The notes under the pieces: generated by a model
What the model saw: the letters and a program-made list of their open reading frames with translations, nothing else
What the model was told of the DNA's origin: nothing
Database searches by the model: none
Assembly: GCA_947503555.1 (NCBI GenBank)
Contig: CANNEE010000002.1
Location: 186,001-250,000, forward strand
Source of the DNA: an uncultured Shewanella sp.
GTDB lineage: Bacteria; Pseudomonadota; Gammaproteobacteria; Enterobacterales; Shewanellaceae
Length of the DNA stretch: 64,000 nt
Reading direction: 5' to 3'
Shown: positions 1 to 7,848 of the stretch, piece after piece
Position numbering within the stretch: position 1 is the first letter of the stretch
How the letters are laid out: every line of letters begins with the position of its first letter
Translations under genes and position numbers: made by a program

Positions 1-2110
1 TAGCCAGACTTTTAAAGCTAGCGGTTCGTTTTAATGACAGCCAAAGGGGCTTATTCATCAAAATTTCCCCCATAGGGTTGCCATAGTCGAAATAGATTCC
101 ACCTATGGTGAGTTGTGTCGAAGCAGCTTGTGAGGATAACAGGGCATTTGAGGCGGCTATTTCACCGAGCTTTATAGTGTCGCCAAGATTCACACCGAGT
201 TTGACTGCCAGAGGCTCACTTATCATTACGCTTTCGCCTGCAAAGAAGCTGGGCCAAAAGTTATCTATTTGGCTTTTCATTACGCTAGTGTGGCGTAGTG
301 AATAATCATCCCTTGTGGTGAGGTTGGTGGGAATATCGCGAAACCAAGTGGATACATTCCACTGTTCATAGATGCCGCTAATATTGTTCTGTTTCTCGAG
401 ATAGCTTTGCACTTGGCTGTATTGGTCTAGACTGGGCCTGAGATAAAGCTCTGCATGTAAGCGATTACCTAACCACTGTCTTAATGTGATATCAAAGCTG
501 CCGACCAAGGTGTTCATGGCAATATTGGCACACAATGCCAGTAACATGGCCATCATAGCGAGAGACAAAGGAGCGATAAGCTCCCGTGTTTCATTCAATA
601 TATAGCGATTGAGAAGCTTAGCTTTGGGGGCTAAAGGCAGTTTGGTATTGATTGTTTCCAATCCTCTTGCTCCCCACTTCAGGCTCTGAGGTAGTAGTAG
701 AGGAATGGCAATAATGACTAGCCCCATCAGTGCTAGGCTGTATTCATATTGAGTGGTAAAGGGGCTGAGTATAAAGGCAATTAACAAGAGTAGGCTTGCC
801 AGCTTAAATATTTTAACGCCGCTTTGCTCGGCAGTGACTTGCAGTTGAACTCGGCTGGCACTGCGAGCAAGAGGTTGACGACAGAGGGAAAAATAAAGGG
901 GAAGACAAGCACTCGCTGCCGCAAATAGGGTGAGTAAGATCGCTTGTACTAGCCAGCGCCATTGAAATACGCCAGGTAATAGCCGAGCGCCATAGAGCTG
1001 CTCAAGGGTGATGGCAACCATAGGTTGCAGCCATTGGCTGAGCTGCAGACCAAAGATAAAGCCTGCAAAGCTGCCAATGATGACTAATAACACTAGCTCA
1101 TAGCATAGAGCTAACATGAGCGCGCGGCGTGAAAGACCAAGTTGCAGCAGTTTGGTGATCAGCCCCTGACGCTTCAATAAACTATAACGGACACCGTTAT
1201 AGGCGATAAACAGGCCAACAATGAAGGCCAACAGGCTCATCGCATTAAGGTTTAAATGAAAGCTGCGTGTCAGTGCGGTTAGGGCTTGGCCCTCATCTTT
1301 TTTAAGTATTCTTATGTGCTGAGTATAGTGCTCGCCCAGTACTTGCTTAAGCCTGTTATCGAGTCCCTCTTTAGTACCAAACAGAGCGATATAACTGAGT
1401 TTACCTTGGGCTTTTAGTAGGCGTTGGGCTAATGAGATATCACAGAGAATACGGTTGCCCAGTCCTAGCTCATCATCGAGTGCTATCACCTCATAATATT
1501 GACCGCTAATCCGGATTTCACCTTGGGGAGCAACTCGTTGAGCTTGAGTAGCCGACATTAGCAAGATTGGCTCGCCGATTAATATTCGGGAAAGTGGTAA
1601 TGATTTTGGAAAGGTAAATTTAGCTGTACTCTTAGCAGTATTTTCTGATGGCTTATCCGTTTGCTTCTCTTGAGCTAGGCTAGCGCTCAGGGCGGCAATA
1701 ATATCACTGCCTTGTATGGCTAAGCGTCTTCCCTGAGTATCTTCAACATTGCCTGAGATAACCGCCAAAGGCGAGTCGAAGCCGCTTTGTCTTAGGCGAA
1801 AGTACCAGCTTTCATCCATTCGTCCTTGGTTCGCTAACAGCAGAGCACTGGCTCTTTGACTTAGCAGCTCGGTGGACTCACTATAGCTGCGAATCGCATT
1901 ATCATTGGTGGCTCTGACACCGGTCAGTAGGGTGACGGCCAAAATGATGCCCAATAAGATACCTAATGCTTGCAACGGCGAGTGACGATAGTGATGCAAA
2001 AATACCTTAAAGCTCTGCCAGCTTAGTCTCAATGTGGTCATTAAATTAGTGTTACCGACCTCCTTAGGCTTAGAGCGAATACCCGGCTCACTCATGAACT
2101 TGTTACTCAT
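1..2110 (-). CDS. ABC transporter permease, FtsX/MacB-like (3' part cut by window edge)
   Basis: The frame is open from an ATG at 2110 through the left edge (at least 703 codons) with no stop. The protein has an N-terminal membrane segment near residues 47-65, a large extracytoplasmic MacB-PCD-like region to about 280, then several hydrophobic blocks (about 290-310, 335-360, 380-405, 435-475 and 510-535). This suggests two FtsX-type permease halves in one polypeptide, as in the YbbP-like class. The proposed start overlaps the stop of the ATPase upstream by 8 bases (ATGAGTAA), suggesting translational coupling. In-frame ATGs at 2095 and 2041 are alternatives. The partner is a LolD/YbbA-type ATPase, so the pair probably extracts or exports a lipid, lipoprotein or peptide from the inner membrane; the substrate is unknown. 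The family call is good; the function is inference. Confidence 0.8.
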   Translation of the reverse strand, partial: MSNKFMSEPGIRSKPKEVGNTNLMTTLRLSWQSFKVFLHHYRHSPLQALGILLGIILAVTLLTGVRATNDNAIRSYSESTELLSQRASALLLANQGRMDESWYFRLRQSGFDSPLAVISGNVEDTQGRRLAIQGSDIIAALSASLAQEKQTDKPSENTAKSTAKFTFPKSLPLSRILIGEPILLMSATQAQRVAPQGEIRISGQYYEVIALDDELGLGNRILCDISLAQRLLKAQGKLSYIALFGTKEGLDNRLKQVLGEHYTQHIRILKKDEGQALTALTRSFHLNLNAMSLLAFIVGLFIAYNGVRYSLLKRQGLITKLLQLGLSRRALMLALCYELVLLVIIGSFAGFIFGLQLSQWLQPMVAITLEQLYGARLLPGVFQWRWLVQAILLTLFAAASACLPLYFSLCRQPLARSASRVQLQVTAEQSGVKIFKLASLLLLIAFILSPFTTQYEYSLALMGLVIIAIPLLLPQSLKWGARGLETINTKLPLAPKAKLLNRYILNETRELIAPLSLAMMAMLLALCANIAMNTLVGSFDITLRQWLGNRLHAELYLRPSLDQYSQVQSYLEKQNNISGIYEQWNVSTWFRDIPTNLTTRDDYSLRHTSVMKSQIDNFWPSFFAGESVMISEPLAVKLGVNLGDTIKLGEIAASNALLSSQAASTQLTIGGIYFDYGNPMGEILMNKPLWLSLKRTASFKSLA

Positions 2111-2771
2111 GAATTTGGCCTCTTTCTAGATGCCAGCGGCGCTGCATATGGTTCGCCGACTCTGGGTTATGAGTCACCATCAATATGCTGGTATTGGCCT
2201 GCCTACTGAGCTCGCAAAGCAGTTGCATCACTTGTTCACCCGCTTCTTGGTCTAGATTACCTGTTGGCTCATCGGCCAGTAGCAGTGCAGGTTTGTGAGC
2301 CAGAGCTCTTGCTATGGCGACTCGCTGCTGTTGACCACCTGAGAGCTGTTCGACCCGCCTATCAAGTAGGTTTGTTAAACCAAGGGATGTCACTAGATGA
2401 TCGCACCATGTATCCCAGCTTAGGTTTAACATGGCTAAGGGAAATTCGATGTTGGCTTTAACATTGAGTGGCGTGAGCAGATTAAATTGCTGAAACACCA
2501 TGCCTAAGTGTTGGCGCCGAAATTGACTCCATTTATTATCTTGCCAATCTTGAGTATTTTGACCGAGAAGTTGAATTTGTCCTTTGTTGGGATGCTCAAA
2601 ACCTGCGATTAGGTTCAAGAGTGTGCTTTTACCAGTGCCGCTAGGGCCTGTGAGGGCAACTGTATCGCCACTATGGAGAGTCAGTTCTACTCCGCTCAGC
2701 ACAGAGTGCTGTTGCTCACCATCGCTAAAACTCTTTTCTACTCGATTGAGATGTACGATTTCATTCGTCAT
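2103..2771 (-). CDS. ABC transporter ATP-binding protein, LolD/YbbA/MacB type
   Basis: A 222-residue nucleotide-binding subunit with every core motif. Walker A is GPSGTGKST at residues 42-50, the Q-loop lies in VFQQFNLL near 92-99, the signature LSGGQQQR is at 143-150, Walker B with DEPTGNLD is at 163-174, and the switch histidine is H201 in MVTHN. The ADEPTGNLD sequence and the length are typical of the o228/LolD subfamily, which energises mechanotransmission-type permeases such as the one encoded immediately downstream. An AAGGAAGT ribosome site sits just before the ATG. The gene starts a two-gene leftward operon and is divergent from the chaperone-like gene at 2978. Confidence 0.9.
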   Translation of the reverse strand: MTNEIVHLNRVEKSFSDGEQQHSVLSGVELTLHSGDTVALTGPSGTGKSTLLNLIAGFEHPNKGQIQLLGQNTQDWQDNKWSQFRRQHLGMVFQQFNLLTPLNVKANIEFPLAMLNLSWDTWCDHLVTSLGLTNLLDRRVEQLSGGQQQRVAIARALAHKPALLLADEPTGNLDQEAGEQVMQLLCELSRQANTSILMVTHNPESANHMQRRWHLERGQIHE

Positions 2772-2816
2772 GCTACTTCCTTTTAATTAGAGTCTGACAG
2801 CGAGAAAAGAGTGACT

Positions 2817-2877
2817 TTTATCAGCATATCAAATGTTTGTGATAAATCTAAACTGATATTCAGTTAATGCTGATAAA
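2817..2877. promoter_or_regulatory. Nested inverted repeats in a divergent promoter region
   Basis: TTTATCAGCAT at 2817-2827 is repeated as its exact reverse complement ATGCTGATAAA at 2867-2877. Between them lies a 15-base palindrome, AACTGATATTCAGTT (2851-2865). The region separates the divergent ABC ATPase and the chaperone-like gene. Such nested dyads commonly mark regulator binding sites, but no regulator is identified. Confidence 0.4.
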
Positions 2878-2977
2878 TGAACTGCAACAATCTAAAAGAT
2901 CCCAACCAAAGCTGACAGAATCATGAATTACTTTTCCATACACTCATCTTAATAGAGATAACTACGAGGTTGCCGAG

Positions 2978-3424
2978 ATGAGTGAAAAGGCAAAGCTATT
3001 GTTACAGGAACTGCTAGTTGAAGTGGGTTTGGCCCCGCAAGATATCAATATCGACGGTCATTGTGCCTTTATGGTGAATGATGACTATGCAGTGAATATT
3101 GAGCTTAGAGTTCAAGAGAAAAGGCTATTTTTTTCTAGCTTAGTGTCAGCTGTTTCAGGGAAGGGAAAAACAGCTTTATTGGCTCAAGCTATGGAATTAA
3201 ACCTAGCCTTATACAAAGAGTTGGGTATGAGTTTAGGTCTTGAAAGTTATAGCAATAGTCTAGTTTTGTCTCAGAGTATTAGTGTTGATGAACTTAGTAT
3301 CTTTGAGCTTCAAAATCACTTGGCATGCTTTTTAGAACAGTCGGAAAAATGTCGCTGTCTATTTGAGCAAAATAAATCACAACCTGAAGTTCACACCATA
3401 CCTAACCCGAGTATGTGTGTGTGA
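2978..3424 (+). CDS. Probable CesT-family (class I type III secretion) chaperone
   Basis: This 148-residue acidic protein has no signal peptide. Its pattern fits CesT/Tir-chaperone proteins: an N-terminal helix (LLLQELLVEVGL), short beta strands around a polar turn (NIDGHCAFMVNDDYAVNIEL), and a helix with leucine/asparagine periodicity (ALLAQAMELNLALYKELG). The segment LGLESYSNSLVLSQSIS and a long C-terminal helix (FELQNHLACFLEQSEKC) follow. Class I chaperones of this length bind the N-terminus of one effector encoded next door, and the next gene starts 29 bases downstream behind a strong ribosome site. No secretion apparatus genes are visible. The fold call rests on pattern recognition and needs a profile search; a general CesT-like protein of unknown role is the alternative. 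Confidence 0.6.
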   Translation: MSEKAKLLLQELLVEVGLAPQDINIDGHCAFMVNDDYAVNIELRVQEKRLFFSSLVSAVSGKGKTALLAQAMELNLALYKELGMSLGLESYSNSLVLSQSISVDELSIFELQNHLACFLEQSEKCRCLFEQNKSQPEVHTIPNPSMCV

Positions 3425-3453
3425 TATGGACTCACTAGCTAAGGAGGCATTCT

Positions 3454-4602
3454 ATGTCGATACAATTACAGCAATTTCTTAATGTAGCTAAAAGTAGTAA
3501 TGTGACCATTAGCCAAGATAAACAGGGCGATGTAGGCCTTAAAACGGGGCGCTTTCAAGGTAGAACCCTGTCGCCATTTAATGCAGATAAAGCCGTTCAG
3601 AAAGAGAAAAACCTGCAAACAACCGGGCTGTTTCTTAATGCGCTAGCTAAGGAGTATGGTAGTGATATCGCATCGAGTTTAGCAACCAAGCTCGATCTGA
3701 AATCAGGTAATAAGCCGCTGAGTGGCAAAGTGATTCAGCGTGTGGTCGACAGTGCTAATGCCCTTAAGGCTTTTAATGCGCAAGCGGTTAAAGACTATAT
3801 GCAAGCACCAAGTGGTGCCTTGAAGACTCTCGCTGATAACGGGCATATGAACTGGCTTAATTTAGAAGATAGGGTCGAAAATAAAGGCTTTGCAGCGGGT
3901 AAGCAGTTTGTCACGCTATTGCAAAAGGCTTGTCAGGATGTGGGTCATCCTCTTACTCAAAAAGAGATTGCTCAGCTAGCCGAAGGAGTGATCGATAATA
4001 TTCATCGGCTTCCGAAGGCGATTGAGCAAGGTTTTGCAGAGATTATTGATGCTTTTAAAGGTGAGGACCATTACCTGATTTTGCAATCTTTGGATGCCAA
4101 TGCCGATAGGGTGGCTCAGTTAGGTCAGTTCCATTTAGCCGATGTGGATAGGGAAAAGCTAGGAGCGGACGACCAAACCAAGTATCAACAACAACTTATA
4201 GCCGATGTTGTAAATAAACAGTCGGTGAATGAAGCCGCCGAGTTGTTGACCCATTTACAGAGCCATTCGACGAGTAAAGAGTTGTTCGCACTTTTAGGCT
4301 CATTTGAGTTTGCCAATGATGTATCGACAGCTTTGATTGAAGCAGATCTTAGCTCAGAGGAGATTTCCTATGAGTTAAACAAGCTCACAAGAACTAAGCC
4401 GTTACTCGATGCTTTAATGACAGAGTTGGATAAAAGAGCCCATCAACAAGATAGTATTTCGGAAGATTATAGACAGTGGCTAGGCATTTATAGTCAGGCT
4501 GACCATGGCGGAAACTTGAATGCTGTCGGAGCCGACTTTGCTAAGAGCTTCCTCGCGATTGTAGCAAAAGCGGGGGTTGATTTGCGCCAAGCAGGCTTGT
4601 AG
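3454..4602 (+). CDS. Putative secreted effector-like protein, cognate to the upstream chaperone
   Basis: A 382-residue, largely helical soluble protein with no Sec signal or membrane segment. The first 40 residues are rich in Ser, Thr, Asn and Gln and low in acidic residues, as is common in type III secreted substrates. Helical segments follow, with a conspicuous stretch near residues 50-80 (LFLNALAKEYGSDIA, then KPLSGKVIQRVVDSAN). No enzymatic motif is recognised. An AAGGAGG ribosome site precedes the ATG, and the gene is the second of a two-gene operon closed by a terminator at 4629. The effector role is inferred from its position after a CesT-like gene and from composition only. It could equally be a cytoplasmic or phage-derived helical protein. 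Confidence 0.5.
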   Translation: MSIQLQQFLNVAKSSNVTISQDKQGDVGLKTGRFQGRTLSPFNADKAVQKEKNLQTTGLFLNALAKEYGSDIASSLATKLDLKSGNKPLSGKVIQRVVDSANALKAFNAQAVKDYMQAPSGALKTLADNGHMNWLNLEDRVENKGFAAGKQFVTLLQKACQDVGHPLTQKEIAQLAEGVIDNIHRLPKAIEQGFAEIIDAFKGEDHYLILQSLDANADRVAQLGQFHLADVDREKLGADDQTKYQQQLIADVVNKQSVNEAAELLTHLQSHSTSKELFALLGSFEFANDVSTALIEADLSSEEISYELNKLTRTKPLLDALMTELDKRAHQQDSISEDYRQWLGIYSQADHGGNLNAVGADFAKSFLAIVAKAGVDLRQAGL

Positions 4603-4628
4603 AGGCTAAAGTTCATTCCAAAACACGT

Positions 4629-4663
4629 CAAAGCGACCGTATAAGGTCGCTTTGCTATTTTTC
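4629..4663 (+). terminator. Rho-independent terminator after the effector-like gene
   Basis: Perfect 10-bp stem CAAAGCGACC / GGTCGCTTTG with a 6-base loop, followed by CTATTTTTC. It lies 27 bases after the stop at 4602. Confidence 0.8.
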
Positions 4664-4723
4664 TATTTGATAACCCTTGTGGCCTTCTATACTTATTTCA
4701 TGGTGCATTAGCTGTGATGCGAC

Positions 4724-5488
4724 ATGAAATTCTGGCTTTTCGTTCTGGTTTATTTTCTTTCCTCTAGCTTATTTGCATAGACTGTGAAATTTGCTTTTTC
4801 CTCAGGAAAACCAATTCCCTATGTCATTGATTCACAGTCGGGTCTAGAGGTGGAAATAGTTAATGAGGCTTTTAAACAAGTAGGCATAGAGGTTGAGGCC
4901 GTTTGGCTTACCTATAATCGAATGTCCTTCATTCAGCAGTTAGATATCCATGGGCGTGGTGTCACTAAAGCGCGGGTTTCTGATGGGTTATTTTATTCAA
5001 AACCTTATATTTACTATCAAGATGTGGCGTTGACCAGAGCTGAATCGGATATAAAGCTTGTAGATGTGCAAGATATGGCGGGTTACACCATAGGCAGTTG
5101 GCAAACCGCTGCACAGGATATAGGTGGCAAATTTGGCTATATGTTTGGTGAAAAAGGTCGCTTTAGAAATGACTACTTTCCGGTATTTGATGATTATCGT
5201 AGGGTGAAGATGTTTTGGGTTGGCAACCTAGATATAGTCGTGATGGATTTAGTTATTTTTGACCATTTTACCCAAAAAATCGCGATAGAGATGGGGCAAA
5301 CGCTCAATTATGATGTGCATTGCCTTTGGGGGGATAAACATTGGTTTCAAGCTGCCTTTAAAACACAAGAGTACAGGGACTTGTTTAATATGGGCTTGTC
5401 TTTGTTACAAGCAGAAGATGCCTATCAAGCTATCTATTCAAAATATACTTCAGGAGTAAAGACACATTGCGCAGCTTCATCGCCTTAA
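4724..5488 (+). pseudogene. Periplasmic solute-binding protein (SBP_bac_3-like) with an amber stop after the signal peptide
   Basis: An ATG at 4724 begins a textbook signal peptide, MKFWLFVLVYFLSSSLFA, followed at 4778-4780 by TAG. The same frame then continues as TVKFAFSSGKPIPYVID and stays open to the stop at 5486-5488. The body resembles family 3 binding proteins: an N-terminal strand, EIVNEAFKQVGI, and an inner lobe near YTIGSWQTAAQD. Without the stop the protein would be 254 residues. A GTG at 4784 could begin an unexported 234-residue protein, which makes little sense for a periplasmic fold. A CAG (Gln) to TAG transition is the simplest origin, since Q just after the FA cleavage site fits. 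The gene overlaps the convergent DksA-like gene by 4 bases. No transporter partner is nearby. Confidence 0.75.
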
Positions 5489-5853
5489 CCCCTTTCCTTA
5501 TTTGACTGACATTTGATGCAGTAGGGGGCTGTTGGATGAATCTTTAGCCTCGCAAAGCCTATTGGTTCATCACATTCAAGACAAAATCCATAATCATCAG
5601 TGGATTGTAGAATCTTTTCTATTCTGAGCAGTTGGCGCTTTAGTTGTAGCTCATTGGCCTGAGCCATTTGTTGTTGCTGAATCGCATCGATACGTGAAAC
5701 TCTACCTACGGCTTGTTGATCTAAGGTAACAGGTGCACCTCGTTCATGGATAGAGTCCAACTGCTGTTTAAGCTCATGATAGCTTAGTGTTAGCGCCTCT
5801 AGCAGTTGCTGCTTTTGCTCTTCGGTTAACTCTTCAACAGGTTTCGATTGCAT
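5485..5853 (-). CDS. DksA/TraR-type zinc-finger protein
   Basis: A protein of about 122 residues with a helical N-terminal coiled coil and a C-terminal C4 finger: CLECDEPIGFARLKIHP, then CIKC. DksA-family proteins enter the RNA polymerase secondary channel, and the family's tip normally carries acidic residues. Here the tip region reads VSRIDAIQQQQMA with one Asp, so it is not a canonical DksA and may be a YbiI/TraR-like paralogue. I chose the ATG at 5853; the frame also extends to a TTG at 5862. No strong ribosome site is visible. The stop overlaps that of the convergent binding-protein pseudogene. Confidence 0.75.
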   Translation of the reverse strand: MQSKPVEELTEEQKQQLLEALTLSYHELKQQLDSIHERGAPVTLDQQAVGRVSRIDAIQQQQMAQANELQLKRQLLRIEKILQSTDDYGFCLECDEPIGFARLKIHPTAPYCIKCQSNKERG

Positions 5854-5950
5854 AGTATTCAATAACTCTATGAGCCTTTTGTTTTGCCAATTAACCTTAA
5901 GGGTATTTTTTGCTTAAATAAAGAGCAGTTAGTGTCGATTCTAGAGGATT

Positions 5951-5966
5951 TGTGATCTATTACACT
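5951..5966. promoter_or_regulatory. Possible CRP-type site
   Basis: TGTGATCTATTACACT matches the TGTGA-N6-TCACA pattern at 8 of 10 positions and lies about 65 bases before the glycine riboswitch. It could serve the symporter promoter. Single-site resemblance only. Confidence 0.25.
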
Positions 5967-6029
5967 TGAGCCATAGTCAATCAGGATGGATAATTATGCA
6001 GTTTTGTGAAGTTAATTTGCAAAGCTTCG

Positions 6030-6260
6030 GATGAAGGTAGCAGGAGAGTGGAGAATCAACTTCACACCGACGAGGCAACTCTTTTTTTAAAGAGCACTCT
6101 TTCAGGTGCTAGGACTATCCTCAGGATAGCTCAATAGCGTGGACTGCTACTGGACGACCCTCTGGAGAGATCGACAGGCCAATATCAGGATGTCGGCGCC
6201 GAAGGCGAAAATACAAGTCACTCTTGTGTGAAACGCTCAGGCAAAAGGACAGAGGTGTGG
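6030..6260 (+). ncRNA. Tandem glycine riboswitch (two aptamers)
   Basis: The first aptamer begins at AGCAGGAGAGTGG (about 6039), with the core CACCGACGAGGCAACTC and the tail CTTTCAGGTGCTAGGAC. The second begins at CCCTCTGGAGAGATCG (about 6158), with GCGCCGAAGGCGAA and ends CGCTCAGGCAAAAGGACAGAGG (6235-6255). The linker GCGTGGACTGCTACTGGACG and both conserved cores match the Vibrio VC I-II tandem riboswitch. That switch controls VC1422, the same symporter family as the next gene. It senses glycine, but whether it acts on transcription or translation here is not decided; about 125 bases separate it from the ATG. No obvious U-tract terminator lies in that gap. Confidence 0.93.
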
Positions 6261-6382
6261 AATACTGCATAAACCTAGTACTAGTCTAGTGGCGCGCTTG
6301 TGCCATGTTCTTAATTTGGAAAACAGCTATTTCTTTTCGTCCTCCGTTTATTAATTTTGTTGTTTAATAATCGAGGATTTTC

Positions 6383-7753
6383 ATGAATTTCAACGAGCTT
6401 TTACAGCCGATTATTGCCCAGGCTAATGCCATTGTCTGGGGGCCTCTTACCCTTTGTTTGCTTGTCGGCACAGGTATCTATCTTACGGTTAAACTCAGAT
6501 TTATTCAGATCTGGCGTCTGCCTATGGCCATAGGCCTACTGTTTAAACCTGCACAGGGTAAAGGCGATCTTACTCCTTTTGCTGCACTTTGTACTGCGCT
6601 GTCGGCGACCATAGGTACAGGGAATATTGTTGGTGTGGCGACCGCCATTAAAATTGGTGGCCCTGGTGCCCTGTTTTGGATGTGGATGGCGGCCTTATTT
6701 GGTATGGCAACTAAGTATGCCGAGTGTTTGCTAGCGGTGAAGTATCGCACCACAGATAGTCGCGGCCAGATTGCCGGCGGGCCTATGTATTATATTGAGC
6801 GCGGTCTTAAATTACCTTGGCTTGCTAAGCTGTTTGCCACTTTTGGTGTGGGTGTTGCCTTTTTTGGTATCGGTACTTTTGCTCAGGTTAATGCCATCAG
6901 TGATGCCATGGTGATCGCCTTTGATGTACCGACTTGGGTGACAGCCTTAGTACTTACTATTTTGGTTGCTTGTGTCACCTTAGGTGGTGTGAAGCGTATC
7001 GCTGCTGTAGCGCAGAAGTTAGTGCCCACTATGGCGCTAGGCTATGTGCTTGCATGTCTATGGATTTTAGCTAGTAATAGCGAGCAACTTCTGCCAGCGA
7101 TTCATCTTGTGGTTGAGTCTGCCTTTACCCCGGTTTCTGCTGCGGGAGGATTCTTGGGCGCCACTATGGCTCAAGCTCTGCAAATTGGTATTGCCCGCGG
7201 TGTATTTTCCAATGAGTCAGGTTTAGGTTCTGCACCTATCGCAGCTGCAGCGGCAAAGACCAATGAGCCTGTAAAACAAGGCTTAGTCAGTATGACGGGT
7301 ACCTTTTTCGATACCCTAGTGATTTGTACCATGACAGGCTTAGTATTGATTTTAACCGGTGTGTGGCAAGGTGATGCAGCGGGGGCTGCGATGACAAGCG
7401 CGGCCTTTAGCCAAGGCGGCGCCTCTGTCATAGGTCAGTATATGGTCACCATAGCACTGGTCTGTTTCGCCTTTACCACGATTTTAGGCTGGCACTACTA
7501 TGGTGAGCGCTGTTGGTATTACCTTGTGGGTGATAAAGGTCGCAGAGGGTATCAGTTTACTTTTCTGGCTTTAATTGCCGTGGGCGCCTTTATTCAGTTG
7601 GATCTTATCTGGCTGTTGGCCGATACAGTTAATGGTCTGATGGCGATTCCCAACCTGATTGCGCTCGTGGGGTTAAGGCATGTAGTAGTGGCTGAAACGC
7701 GAAGCTATTTTTCAACACGCCTTAGCCATAACGGCATAAAGGTTCCGCACTAA
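6383..7753 (+). CDS. Sodium:alanine/glycine symporter, AGCS family
   Basis: A 456-residue polytopic inner-membrane protein of normal length for amino acid carrier proteins that take up alanine or glycine with sodium. The family signature is clear: GTGNIVGVATAIKIGGPGA, then FWMWMAALFGMATKYAE around residues 75-115. The conserved ARGVFSNESGLGSAPIAAAA lies near 270-290, and about ten hydrophobic segments are visible. GAGG lies 7 bases before the ATG. The tandem glycine riboswitch upstream indicates regulation by intracellular glycine and suggests glycine is a physiological substrate, either for efflux or for uptake as a carbon source. The gene stands alone. Confidence 0.93.
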   Translation: MNFNELLQPIIAQANAIVWGPLTLCLLVGTGIYLTVKLRFIQIWRLPMAIGLLFKPAQGKGDLTPFAALCTALSATIGTGNIVGVATAIKIGGPGALFWMWMAALFGMATKYAECLLAVKYRTTDSRGQIAGGPMYYIERGLKLPWLAKLFATFGVGVAFFGIGTFAQVNAISDAMVIAFDVPTWVTALVLTILVACVTLGGVKRIAAVAQKLVPTMALGYVLACLWILASNSEQLLPAIHLVVESAFTPVSAAGGFLGATMAQALQIGIARGVFSNESGLGSAPIAAAAAKTNEPVKQGLVSMTGTFFDTLVICTMTGLVLILTGVWQGDAAGAAMTSAAFSQGGASVIGQYMVTIALVCFAFTTILGWHYYGERCWYYLVGDKGRRGYQFTFLALIAVGAFIQLDLIWLLADTVNGLMAIPNLIALVGLRHVVVAETRSYFSTRLSHNGIKVPH

Positions 7754-7805
7754 GTTTCTTTACTCTTATCGCAACACTATTTAACGCAAAACCATGGGGT
7801 TAATC

Positions 7806-7835
7806 CTATCCTTAGATAATACTATTTAAGGATAG
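7806..7835. repeat. Hairpin before the hybrid kinase gene
   Basis: CTATCCTTA and TAAGGATAG form a 9-bp stem around a 12-base AT-rich loop just before the kinase start. The right arm contains AAGGAT, the only Shine-Dalgarno-like sequence nearby, so folding could mask it. No T-run follows, so it is not a standard terminator. Confidence 0.4.
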
Positions 7836-7848
7836 CCATGGTCTTTGC

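Noticed and set aside
2978-4602. A complete type III secretion locus
   Set aside because: Only a chaperone-like and an effector-like gene are present; no ring, ATPase, export-gate or needle genes are seen in the window.
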